A stretch of 64,000 bases of DNA, from positions 2,216,501 through 2,280,500 of the forward strand of contig NC_023065.1 of NCBI RefSeq assembly GCF_000513295.1, read 5' to 3'. Shown in pieces: positions 20,548 through 28,764 of the stretch (its first letter is position 1; every line of letters begins with the position of its first letter). The notes below the pieces were generated by a model. It was not told the DNA's origin. It saw only the letters and a program-made list of their open reading frames with translations, and ran no database searches. Source of the stretch: Magnetospirillum gryphiswaldense MSR-1 v2 (GTDB lineage Bacteria; Pseudomonadota; Alphaproteobacteria; Rhodospirillales; Magnetospirillaceae). A program made the translations under genes and the position numbers.

Positions 20548-20663
20548 CCAATCCCCCGATTTGATGTCGGTTCGGTCAAGTCGGGACGCAATATATGGGG
20601 TGACCCACCCTACCGCAAGCGCCGATGTTCAGGTTGGGTTCGATGCCGGATCAAACCGGGGCT

Positions 20664-21101
20664 TCAGCGACCGCGGCTGAGCTTGGCGATTTCCACTTCG
20701 GCCCGCAATTCGATCTCGTCAAGAAGGGCGGCCAGACGCGGATCGGGACAGGATTCCTTGCGCGAGCGCACCATGTCGGCCAAGTTCACCAGCTTGGATT
20801 CCGGCACCGTGCCCAGCAACAGGCCGTGGCGCAACTCTTCCAGCTTATCCAAGATGTCCTCGGCATGGCGGATGTGGCGCTGGCGGGCCTCGCGATCGGT
20901 CGAATCGCCCACCGCCTGAGCCACCAGCAATGCGTCGACGGCACCGATGGCCGCCGGCGCTTCCGCCGCGTAGACGTCATCCATGGTTTCCATGGCGTTG
21001 ACCAGGGCTTGCTTGAATTCGCCTTTCTTGCCGTCGGCCTTACCGACGCGCCGGGCACCGCCGGACGCGGCGGCTCCCGAACCGACCCCAGAAACCTTCA
21101 T
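20664..21101 (-). CDS. fliX: Flagellar assembly regulator FliX
   Basis: A 145-residue protein with a basic, glycine-rich N-terminus (MKVSGVGSGAAASGGARR) and an alpha-helical C-terminal half ending in a DPRLAALLDEIELRAEVE segment, matching FliX. In Caulobacter FliX links early flagellar basal-body assembly to FlbD and sigma-54 dependent expression of later genes. It is divergent from flgI, exactly as in Caulobacter, which supports the assignment. It acts in the cytoplasm or at the inner membrane. Confidence 0.9.
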   Translation of the reverse strand: MKVSGVGSGAAASGGARRVGKADGKKGEFKQALVNAMETMDDVYAAEAPAAIGAVDALLVAQAVGDSTDREARQRHIRHAEDILDKLEELRHGLLLGTVPESKLVNLADMVRSRKESCPDPRLAALLDEIELRAEVEIAKLSRGR

Positions 21102-21269
21102 GGAACCCCAATGGCTGTGGGTTGGTTGGATACCCCGTCAGTGTAGCTTTCCTGGCGCTGCGGTGAAAGCCGCTATTTCTGCCGGGTGCGCGGCAAGTTT
21201 TGCCGGGCAAACCCGGTTAAAAACCCGCTCGCCACCACATAATCAATTGTTTTTAATAGATAAAATGTT

Positions 21270-21286
21270 TGGCACGGACTTCGCAT
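21270..21286 (+). promoter_or_regulatory. Sigma-54 (RpoN) promoter for flgI
   Basis: TGGCACG-N4-TCGCAT at 21270-21286 matches the -24/-12 consensus TGGCACG-N4-TTGCA with a single mismatch (T to C at -12). It sits 47 bases upstream of flgI in the fliX-flgI intergenic region, the expected place for a FlbD/FliX-dependent promoter. The surrounding 230 bases hold no gene. Confidence 0.7.
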
Positions 21287-21332
21287 TGATAAACGCGACC
21301 ATTTTATCCGTCGCGTTGCCATCGAGGTCGTC

Positions 21333-22523
21333 ATGAGCCGTATCGCCAAAACCAAAGCCGCTTCCACCACCGCCATCCGGGCCTTTGTCCTGGCTGCCGG
21401 TCTGGTGGCGGCGACCATCCTGGCCATGCCGCCCGTCGCTTACGGCGCCTCACGTATCAAGGATATCGCCGATTACGAAGGCGTCCGCGACAACCTTTTG
21501 GTCGGGTACGGCCTGGTGGTCGGCTTGGCCGGCACCGGTGACGACCTGACCAACGCGCCGTTCACCAAGGAATCCCTGGTCGCCATGCTGGAACGCCTGG
21601 GCGTCAACATCCGCGAACAGGGTGGCACCATCGCCACCGTCAAGCCCAAGAACGTGGCCGCCGTCATGGTCACCGCCACCTTGCCGGCCTTTTCCCGCCA
21701 GGGCACCCGTCTTGACGTGTCGGTTGCCGCCATGGGCGATGCCAAGTCGCTGGAAGGCGGCACCCTTCTGGTCACCCCGTTGGTCGGCGCCGACGGCGAA
21801 ATCTATGCCGTGGCCCAGGGCGGTCTGGCCGGCGTCGGCTTCACCGCCTCGGGCGGCGGTGCCGGCGGCGGCGGCACCACCTCGGTGCGCAAGGGCATCC
21901 CCACCACCGGCAAGATCGCCAACGGCGCCATCATCGAACGCGAATTGCCGTTTGAAATGGCCCACCTGGAATCGGTCAAGCTGTCGCTGAGGAACCCCGA
22001 TTTCACCACCGCCAACCGCACCGCCCAGGCCGTCAACGCCTTCTTGGGCAGCACGGTGGCGCGGCCCACCGATCCCAGCACCGTGCAGATCGTCGTCCCC
22101 CCCGATTATCGCGGCAACGTGGTCGGCTTGTTGACCGACATCGAACAATTGAAGGTCGAGCCCGATCAGGTGGCCAAGATCGTCATCGATGACGCCACCG
22201 GCACCATCGTCATGGGCGAGAACGTGCGCATCAGCACCGTCGCCGTCGCCCAGGGCCAGCTGACCGTGCGCATCACCGAAACCCCGCAGGTGTCGCAGCC
22301 GTCGCCGTTCTCGACCACCGGCACCACCACCGTGGTCGACCGCACCGACATCGAAGTGGACGAGGGCCAGGGCAAGAAGCTGATGGTCGTCCCCCACGGC
22401 GTCACCCTGCAAGATCTGGTGACCGGTCTGAACGCCCTGGGCATCAGCCCGCGCGACCTGATCGCCATCTTGCAGACCATCAAGGCCGCCGGGGCCATCC
22501 AGGCCGACATCGAGGTGATGTGA
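21333..22523 (+). CDS. flgI: Flagellar P-ring protein FlgI
   Basis: A 396-residue secreted protein with a signal peptide (hydrophobic core VLAAGLVAATILAM, cleavage after AYGA). The mature start SRIKDIADYEGVRDN and the LVGYGLVVGLAGTGDD block are diagnostic of FlgI, which forms the P ring around the rod in the periplasm and peptidoglycan. A GAGG ribosome-binding site precedes the ATG. It is the first gene of the five-gene flagellar operon and overlaps the next gene by one base. A sigma-54 promoter candidate lies upstream. Confidence 0.97.
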   Translation: MSRIAKTKAASTTAIRAFVLAAGLVAATILAMPPVAYGASRIKDIADYEGVRDNLLVGYGLVVGLAGTGDDLTNAPFTKESLVAMLERLGVNIREQGGTIATVKPKNVAAVMVTATLPAFSRQGTRLDVSVAAMGDAKSLEGGTLLVTPLVGADGEIYAVAQGGLAGVGFTASGGGAGGGGTTSVRKGIPTTGKIANGAIIERELPFEMAHLESVKLSLRNPDFTTANRTAQAVNAFLGSTVARPTDPSTVQIVVPPDYRGNVVGLLTDIEQLKVEPDQVAKIVIDDATGTIVMGENVRISTVAVAQGQLTVRITETPQVSQPSPFSTTGTTTVVDRTDIEVDEGQGKKLMVVPHGVTLQDLVTGLNALGISPRDLIAILQTIKAAGAIQADIEVM

Positions 22524-22831
22524 TGAATATCAACACCGACACCGCCCAACTGGCCGCCAGCGCCCCGCGCCCCGTCAACACCAATGCCGCCAGCCGCGAA
22601 CAGGCCGAGGCCGTGGGTAAGCAATTCGAAACCATGTTCATGAGCCAGATGCTGCAACACATGTTCAGCGGTATCAAAACCGAAGAAGGCCCGTTCGGCG
22701 GTGGCCATGCCGAAGCCATGTTTCGCCCCATGTTGCTGGACGAATATGCGAAAATGGTCTCCAACCGCCCCGGTGGCATCGGCCTGGCCGATCAGGTCAC
22801 CCGGTCGATGTTGCAGACTCAGGAGGTTTAA
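22523..22831 (+). CDS. flgJ: FlgJ-like rod-binding protein (no muramidase domain)
   Basis: A 102-residue protein equal to the N-terminal rod-binding half of FlgJ. The motif region QFETMFMSQMLQHMFSG and the FRPMLLDEYAKMVS segment are typical. The C-terminal peptidoglycan hydrolase domain of enteric FlgJ is absent, as is normal in alphaproteobacteria, where a separate enzyme does this work. The TGATG overlap with flgI implies translational coupling. It acts as a rod cap or scaffold in the periplasm. Confidence 0.92.
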   Translation: MNINTDTAQLAASAPRPVNTNAASREQAEAVGKQFETMFMSQMLQHMFSGIKTEEGPFGGGHAEAMFRPMLLDEYAKMVSNRPGGIGLADQVTRSMLQTQEV

Positions 22832-22834
22832 GCG

Positions 22835-23272
22835 ATGACCGAGACCGTTCTTAACATCGACGACATCGTTTGGGCCTGCACCAACCTGTGCGAATTGCTG
22901 GAATTCGAAAACGAGGCACTGATACGTCACGATTCCCGCACCGTGCGCGAACTGACCGACAACAAGACGGCCCTGGCCCGCATCTATGAAAACGCCATCG
23001 CCCCCCTGGCCGACGACCCGCATCTGGCCGAGACGCTGGAGCCCGAGCAGAAGGAAGAATTGACCGCCCTGGGCCTGCGGCTGAAGGCTTTGGTGGAAGA
23101 AAATGCCCTGCGTCTGCGGGCCGAGATCGACGCCACCCAGATGCTGATGGACGCCATGGTCAACGCCGTCAAGGCCAACACCACCAATTCCGTCCATTAC
23201 GGCCCTGCCGGCCAGTACGGCAACCAGGGCACCGGCGAGCAGAATTCGCTGGCCTTCAACCAGACCCTGTAA
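22835..23272 (+). CDS. flgN: FlgN-family export chaperone
   Basis: A 145-residue, largely helical protein. The N-terminal half (NLCELLEFENEALIRHD, VRELTDNKTALARIYE) matches FlgN, the cytoplasmic chaperone of the hook-associated proteins. Position supports this: it sits directly before flgK and flgL, its expected clients. The 3-base gap to flgJ and 14-base gap to flgK make it part of the operon. The last 30 residues are low-complexity, rich in Asn, Gly and Gln. Confidence 0.85.
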   Translation: MTETVLNIDDIVWACTNLCELLEFENEALIRHDSRTVRELTDNKTALARIYENAIAPLADDPHLAETLEPEQKEELTALGLRLKALVEENALRLRAEIDATQMLMDAMVNAVKANTTNSVHYGPAGQYGNQGTGEQNSLAFNQTL

Positions 23273-23286
23273 CGGGAGGACCGGCC

Positions 23287-26106
23287 ATGGCACTCACCCT
23301 CGGACTGAACACGGCACTCTCCGGTCTGCTCACCAACCAGCGCGCCCTGGACACCGTCGCCCAGAACGTCACCAACGTGAACACCAAGGGTTACGTCCGC
23401 AAGGTGATGAACCAGGAATCCCGGGTTCTCAACGGCTTCGGCGCCGGCGTGCAGGTGGGCTCGGTCACCCGTCAGATCAATGAAGGCCTGCTGAAGGACA
23501 TCCGCAAGCAGACCGCCGAACTGGGCAAGCTGCAGGTGGAAAGCAGCTATTATCCGCGTATCGACGATCTGTTCGGCAACGTCGCCGATAATTCGTCCAT
23601 CTCGCACAAGCTCAACGACCTGTACGAAGCCTTCGAATTGCTGGGCACCCAGGTGGACAAGCCGTCCATCCAATGGTCCTCGGTCCAGACCGGCCAGGAC
23701 GTGGCCGATCTGTTCGACCGCATGACCGACCAATTGCAGAGCCTGCGCCTGGAAGCCGACCGCGAAATCGAGACCACCGTCCAACTGATCAACGACAAAC
23801 TGTCCGACATCCACGACCTCAACCAGAAGATCGTCAAGAACTCCGCCGTCGCCACCGGCACCACCGACCTGGAAGACAAGCGCGACCAAGCTCTGACCGA
23901 TCTGGCCCAGTACATCGACGTCCAGTACTACCATCGCCAGGACGGCTCGATGATCGTCTACACCAATTCGGGCGAGATGCTGGTCGACAACCAGGACCAA
24001 CCGCTCTCCTATACCGCCAACACCCGCATCGACACCTGGATGACCGCCGCCGGCGGCCAGTTCAACAAGATTTCGGTGGATGGCGGTACCGACGATCTGG
24101 CCCCGCTGGTCAAGGGCGGCAAATTGCGCGCGCTGTTGGACATGCGCGACAAGACGGTGACCGATCTGCAAGCCAGCCTGGACGAGGCGGCCCAGACCAT
24201 GCTGGAAGAGGTCAACAAGGCGCACAACCGCGGCACCTCCTACCCCAATCCGTCCTATCGCTACGAAGGCAGCCGTACTTTCGCCAAGCAAGGCCAGGTC
24301 GTCCCCAACGCCGCCGACACCGCCGCCCGCTTCATGTTCGGCAGCACCACCGTGACCAGCGCCGGCTATACCAGCCTGTCCATCGCCGCCAGCGGCACCA
24401 ATCCGTGGCAGACGACCATGACCGCCAGTGCCGGCACGCCGTTTTCCACCATGAGCGCCGGAACTACCTTCAGCGTCGACAGCGCCGAGGACAGCAGCAA
24501 CAACGGCACCTATCGGGTGGTCAGCGTCGGCGGTGGCGGTGCCAACATCACGGTGGAAAAGGTCAATCCGCGCCAGACCATCCAATTGTCGGGCACCGAG
24601 GATGTGGTCATCGCCGTGTTCGGCAGCGACGGCAAGGAAGCCCAGCAGACCACGCTCAACACCATCATGCAGACCAATTATTCCGGTTCCTATACCGCCG
24701 CCACCGTCGGCACCGGTCGGTCACTGTCCGATTTCCAAGCCAAGGGCGACCACGACCAGTGGAGCGTCAACGAGGTCAGCGCCCACGTCGAGGCATGGCT
24801 GAGCGCGCAGGGTTACAGCACCGCCTCGGTCAACCTCAACAGTGAAGGCAAGATGGTCATCGACCTGGGGGTAACCAACAAATCCCTGGCCTTCCGCGAC
24901 CAGACCGCCACCGCCGACGGCTCCGCCGCCACCGACGCCACCATTTCCTTCGACGTCGACGGCGACGGCGCCGTTGACCAGACCGTCAAGGGCTTCGCTA
25001 ATTTCTTCGGCCTCAACGACTTCTTCTCCAATTCCAACCAGAACTCCATCCAGGATTCCAACATCCTGCCGTCCACCTTCAAGACCAGCACCACGCGGGA
25101 TCTGAAGATCCTGGACGGCACCGGCCAGTTGGGCCCCAACATGTCCATTCCGGCGGGGTCCAGCCTGGAAGACATCGCCGACATCATCAACAGCTACGGT
25201 CGCACCACCGAATCGGCGCCGTTGAGCTTGGCCCAGACCACTTTCACCCTGACCAGCGCCGCCACCATCAGCGTCACCAATACCAGCGGCCAGGTTTCCA
25301 CCGCCACCGTCGGCCCCGGCGCCGTCACCATGGAGGAAATCGCCGGCAAGCTGACTTCCGGAACGGTGGTCGGCTCGGTGATCCAGGACGGCGACGGCTA
25401 TCGCCTGCGCCTGCACAGCACCGCCGGGGCGGAACTGACCGTTTCCATCACCGGCGGCGCCATGGCCAGCGGCTCGCTCGAGGCGAGCCTGGGCATGAAC
25501 AAGGTGGAACGGGTCAGCGCCTCGGTCATCCCCGAGGGTTCGGGCTATCGCCTGCGCGTGGTCCAGGCGGAAAACAAGGAAGTCTTCCTGTCGTCGACGC
25601 TGGATATTTCCAACAACAACCTGTTGACCGAGCTTGAGATGAAGCCGGCGGCCACCCGTACCGCCGGTACCATCAGCGTCCGCGCCGATCTGATGTCGGG
25701 GCCGGAGAAGATGGGCCGCGGCGCCGTGCAGTGGAATGCCGACCTCAACGGCTATTATATCTCGGAAGGCGACAACAGCACCGCCCTGGCCATGGCCGAC
25801 GCCATGGGCAACAAGCGGGCCATGCAAAGCGCCGGCGGGCTTTATGCCGGCAATTATTCCCTGAGCGAATACGGCGCCGCGACCATCTCTCTGGTCACCC
25901 GCGATGCCGAACATTCGTCCAAGCAGCTTGAATACCAAACCGCCCTAAGCCAGTCGCTGGACTTCCAAAATACCTCGTTCAGCGGGGTTAATCTGGACGA
26001 AGAGGTGTCGGCTATGATTGACTTCCAACAGGCATATTCGGCGACCGCCAAGGTGATCACCGTACTCCAGGAAATGCTGGAAACGCTCACCGCGATGATT
26101 AACTGA
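23287..26106 (+). CDS. flgK: Flagellar hook-associated protein 1 FlgK (enlarged)
   Basis: A 939-residue FlgK, far longer than the usual 450-650. The N-terminal axial domain (LNTALSGLLTNQRALDTVAQ, NVTNVNTKGYVR) and C-terminal helix (SGVNLDEEVSAMIDFQQAYS) are canonical. The extra length is a beta-rich, Thr/Ser/Gly-rich central region (about residues 340-850). It includes a segment (GTTFSVDSAEDSSNNGTYRV, about 385-425) that resembles two units in neighbouring FlgL, and flagellin-IN-like stretches (GDGYRLRLHS). The protein forms the hook-filament junction. A GGGAGGA ribosome-binding site precedes the ATG. Confidence 0.95.
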   Translation: MALTLGLNTALSGLLTNQRALDTVAQNVTNVNTKGYVRKVMNQESRVLNGFGAGVQVGSVTRQINEGLLKDIRKQTAELGKLQVESSYYPRIDDLFGNVADNSSISHKLNDLYEAFELLGTQVDKPSIQWSSVQTGQDVADLFDRMTDQLQSLRLEADREIETTVQLINDKLSDIHDLNQKIVKNSAVATGTTDLEDKRDQALTDLAQYIDVQYYHRQDGSMIVYTNSGEMLVDNQDQPLSYTANTRIDTWMTAAGGQFNKISVDGGTDDLAPLVKGGKLRALLDMRDKTVTDLQASLDEAAQTMLEEVNKAHNRGTSYPNPSYRYEGSRTFAKQGQVVPNAADTAARFMFGSTTVTSAGYTSLSIAASGTNPWQTTMTASAGTPFSTMSAGTTFSVDSAEDSSNNGTYRVVSVGGGGANITVEKVNPRQTIQLSGTEDVVIAVFGSDGKEAQQTTLNTIMQTNYSGSYTAATVGTGRSLSDFQAKGDHDQWSVNEVSAHVEAWLSAQGYSTASVNLNSEGKMVIDLGVTNKSLAFRDQTATADGSAATDATISFDVDGDGAVDQTVKGFANFFGLNDFFSNSNQNSIQDSNILPSTFKTSTTRDLKILDGTGQLGPNMSIPAGSSLEDIADIINSYGRTTESAPLSLAQTTFTLTSAATISVTNTSGQVSTATVGPGAVTMEEIAGKLTSGTVVGSVIQDGDGYRLRLHSTAGAELTVSITGGAMASGSLEASLGMNKVERVSASVIPEGSGYRLRVVQAENKEVFLSSTLDISNNNLLTELEMKPAATRTAGTISVRADLMSGPEKMGRGAVQWNADLNGYYISEGDNSTALAMADAMGNKRAMQSAGGLYAGNYSLSEYGAATISLVTRDAEHSSKQLEYQTALSQSLDFQNTSFSGVNLDEEVSAMIDFQQAYSATAKVITVLQEMLETLTAMIN

Positions 26107-26117
26107 CGGAGGATGCC

Positions 26118-27623
26118 ATGACCCGCGTCGCAACCTATGGCTCCAATCAGCTTTACCTGTCACGCATCACCGCCGTGCAGGAACGCGTCAACATGCGCAC
26201 CCTTCAGGTGGTCACCGAGAAGAAGTCGCCCAACTACACCGGCATTTCCGCCGATGCCAACCGGCTGATCAATTTCGAGAACGAAAAGGCGCGCTCGCAG
26301 GCCTTCATCAACAACAACGCCTCGCTGCAAACCACCATCGGTCTAGCCGACGTGTCGTTGACGGCGGTGGAAAAGACCATGAAGACCTTCCGCGACCGGT
26401 TGGAAACCTTCTACACCAACAAGAACCGCACCCAACAAGACATCGAATCGATCCAGACCCTGGCTTTCCAGTCGATGATCGACATGCAGTCGTATCTGTC
26501 CAGCAGCGCTGACGGCAAATACCTGTTCTCGGGCGGCCTGGTATCGCAGGAACCGGTGCAATTGCCCGCCGCCACCCACGACGCCTTCAAGGATATCTAC
26601 GACGGTTTCAGCGTCACCTATCCGACCACCCGTGACGCCCACATGGTGGACACCGTCACCAAGACGGCGACCACCGGCAATTTGACCTTCAATGCCGCCA
26701 ACGGCACCATCACCGCCGCCAATGCCGGCACCTTGTCGCAATTCCCGGTGGGCAGCAAGATCACCGCCGCCGGTGCCTCGGGCGCCAACAACCAGTCCTA
26801 TACGGTGGTGGCCAATACCGGCACCCAGATCAAGGTGTCGCAGCTGACCACCGAGGGGCCGAGCGCCGCCACCATCAGCTATTACCCGGCTGGCAACACC
26901 ACCACCCCCAACGTCCTGAACGGCAACCTGACCTTTACCCCCGGTACCGACACCATCCAGGTGTCCAGCACCACCGGCTTCGCCGTCGGACAGGTGTTCA
27001 CCGTCGCCGGCACCACCAGCAACGACGGCAGCTACAAGGTGTCGTCCATCGCCGCCGGCCCGCCCGACACCATCACGGTGGAAAGCGTCAAGGTCGGCGC
27101 CACCGAAACGGTCGCCGCCACCTTGTCCTCGGAATCCTGGTACAAGGGCGACAACATCTCCATCGAGCAGCGCATCGACCAGGACCGCACCGTCGCCATC
27201 GGCATCTTCGCCTCTGATCCGGCCTTTGAAAAAGCCTTCCGCGCCATGGGCCTGATCGCCCAGGGCAATTACGGTACCGCCGGCGGCCTGGAAAACAACA
27301 TGGAACGGGTCGAGCAGGCTCGCTACCTGATCCGCGATTCCATGCTGCATCCCGCCGGCAACAGCGCCCCCTTCGGCACGGAAGAATCCAGCGATCTGGA
27401 ATCGGTGCGGTCGCAATTGGGGGTGACGCAAAACCTGATCAAGACCAAGACGGAAAAGCATCAATCCTATATCGGCTTCCTCGACGACCGCATCATCTCC
27501 ATGGAAAACGTCGATAAGAATGAAGCCATCACCTTGCTGCTGGACGACCAGCGCGCCTTGGAAGCCGGCTATCAGGCCTTGTCCAAGGTTCGCGAGATGT
27601 CGCTGATCAACTTCCTGAATTAA
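26118..27623 (+). CDS. flgL: Flagellar hook-associated protein 3 FlgL (enlarged)
   Basis: A 501-residue FlgL where about 300 is common. The flagellin-like N-terminal helix (RITAVQERVNMRTLQVV) and C-terminal domain (ALEAGYQALSKVREMSLINFLN region) are intact. The middle holds two beta-rich repeat units at about residues 190-258 and 268-336 (for example GQVFTVAGTTSNDGSYKV). These are similar to each other and to one segment of FlgK. They would be surface-exposed on the junction. It is the last gene of the flagellar operon; a strong hairpin follows 27 bases later. Confidence 0.95.
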   Translation: MTRVATYGSNQLYLSRITAVQERVNMRTLQVVTEKKSPNYTGISADANRLINFENEKARSQAFINNNASLQTTIGLADVSLTAVEKTMKTFRDRLETFYTNKNRTQQDIESIQTLAFQSMIDMQSYLSSSADGKYLFSGGLVSQEPVQLPAATHDAFKDIYDGFSVTYPTTRDAHMVDTVTKTATTGNLTFNAANGTITAANAGTLSQFPVGSKITAAGASGANNQSYTVVANTGTQIKVSQLTTEGPSAATISYYPAGNTTTPNVLNGNLTFTPGTDTIQVSSTTGFAVGQVFTVAGTTSNDGSYKVSSIAAGPPDTITVESVKVGATETVAATLSSESWYKGDNISIEQRIDQDRTVAIGIFASDPAFEKAFRAMGLIAQGNYGTAGGLENNMERVEQARYLIRDSMLHPAGNSAPFGTEESSDLESVRSQLGVTQNLIKTKTEKHQSYIGFLDDRIISMENVDKNEAITLLLDDQRALEAGYQALSKVREMSLINFLN

Positions 27624-27649
27624 GTCCGATCAGCCTCGGACACGGATAC

Positions 27650-27680
27650 AGGCCCGGCCACGCGATGCGCGGCCGGGCCT
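27650..27680. terminator. Strong palindrome between flgL and a convergent small gene
   Basis: Arms AGGCCCGGCC / GGCCGGGCCT with further CGC/GCG pairing inside form one of the most stable hairpins in the window. There is no T run on either strand, so it may stop RNA polymerase only in part or protect 3' ends. It lies just past both flgL and the minus-strand 27-codon gene. Confidence 0.55.
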
Positions 27681-27686
27681 TGGCGT

Positions 27687-27770
27687 TCAGCGCAGATACT
27701 GAAAGACGGCATGGCCCACGGCCACCATCAGGACGGCCACGGCAACCCAGGTATGACTACCAGAATTCAC
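27687..27770 (-). CDS. 27-residue hydrophobic peptide, putative small membrane protein
   Basis: A 27-codon frame begins with GTG and ends with TGA. It is preceded by a GAGG Shine-Dalgarno seven bases upstream. The product has a short polar N-terminus (MNSGSHTW), a single hydrophobic helix of about 16 residues (VAVAVLMVAVGHAVF) and a QYLR tail, a typical layout for a bacterial small membrane protein. Codon third positions are GC-rich, unlike the AT-rich DNA upstream. It is convergent with flgL and upstream DNA is shared with the BLUF region. Function unknown; existence is likely but unproven. Confidence 0.5.
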   Translation of the reverse strand: MNSGSHTWVAVAVLMVAVGHAVFQYLR

Positions 27771-27936
27771 AATCTGTCCTCAAAAATAAAAAAGTATTCA
27801 CCCCACAAAATACCAATACGCCACACAAACAACCAACACATACAGACGAATACGCCATAATAGATAGAGCGATGAAATATAATTATTAGATTTATTTTAA
27901 ATTTCGAACACGCCAAACCCCACCACACCCGATGAA
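27771..27936. other. AT-rich intergenic DNA upstream of the 27-codon gene
   Basis: About 165 bases of markedly AT-rich sequence with A-tracts, in contrast with the GC-rich genes around it. No gene or clear repeat is visible. It may hold the promoter of the small minus-strand gene. Together with 28360-28520 it brackets the BLUF gene. Confidence 0.5.
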
Positions 27937-28359
27937 TCAGGGTGAGGTTTCGGCGATTCTCTGAAAATCACTGACCATATCGCGCAATAACAGGCGCAAG
28001 GGCACATCATTGCCGGGCACGGCATCGATCAGATTGCGGCACAATGTCCGCTCCTCTTCACCAAGCCGCTGGGAATCGACCAGGGCCATGGCCCAATCAG
28101 GAAAGAGGCGTTCCTCGATGAAATCCTCGAATGCCACCCGCACGTCGTGGTGGCGTTCATCGTGACGGATTCGGTCCAGAAGAGCGCGAACCACAGCCTC
28201 TTCACCCTCCAGATATTGCATGAACATACGCTGGTGATACATCAGGATACCCGTCACATGAATCCCCTGGTTACGGGCATGAGCCCCCCGGACCAAAGCC
28301 GTCAGGTCAGCGGAAGACATATCGTTGTGCGCGTGACTGAAATACAATAAGCCAATCAT
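27937..28359 (-). CDS. BLUF-domain blue-light photoreceptor
   Basis: A 140-residue single-domain BLUF protein that would bind FAD. The key residues are present: Tyr in GLLYFSHAH (about residue 6), Asn in HARNQGIHVTG (about 30), Gln in FMQYLEG (about 50), and the Trp-Ala-Met segment in FPDWAMALVD (about 92). The short C-terminal helices carry no output domain, so it must signal to a partner protein. The ATG at 28359 has a GAGG site upstream; an in-frame extension upstream is AT-rich and non-conserved. It is flanked by AT-rich DNA, suggesting acquisition. Confidence 0.92.
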   Translation of the reverse strand: MIGLLYFSHAHNDMSSADLTALVRGAHARNQGIHVTGILMYHQRMFMQYLEGEEAVVRALLDRIRHDERHHDVRVAFEDFIEERLFPDWAMALVDSQRLGEEERTLCRNLIDAVPGNDVPLRLLLRDMVSDFQRIAETSP

Positions 28360-28764
28360 TACACGCCTCACCAACCAGCAATAATCTACAAAATAAAAAC
28401 AAAACATATAAACATTTAAATATTTTGTAAACAAATGATTATAAATAATATATCAGCATCACCATATCAATGTTAAGCAAAAACGTCCATTAGACACTGC
28501 ACACCCACAATCAGTCGTTTGAATGGAACAAAAAATCCATCCACAACCTTGTAGGGCCGTGCGGATATCTCCTGACAGGTGATTTTTCCCACCCGCACTC
28601 AATTTCGGCGACGGCAACCAATGAAATGCCCCGCAATTACCGTTGCGCCGGCAACAATCCATATCGACTCCCTTTCCGCCTTTTCTTATTCTAAGGTATA
28701 TCGTCCGGTCCCGATGCCGGGCCCCGAGCGGCGCCAAGCCGCCAGACCGAGGGAGCATCCGCTT
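28360..28764. other. 405-base AT-rich divergent intergenic region
   Basis: Between the BLUF gene and the deacetylase gene. The first 160 bases are strongly AT-rich (long A and T runs); the rest returns towards average composition. It presumably carries both divergent promoters. I see no convincing RNA gene, repeat array or known operator. Confidence 0.5.

Noticed and set aside
27665-27889. 74-codon plus-strand frame after flgL
   Set aside because: It starts inside the hairpin, runs into AT-rich DNA, has no ribosome-binding site and changes composition halfway. The minus-strand 27-codon gene fits the coding signals better.
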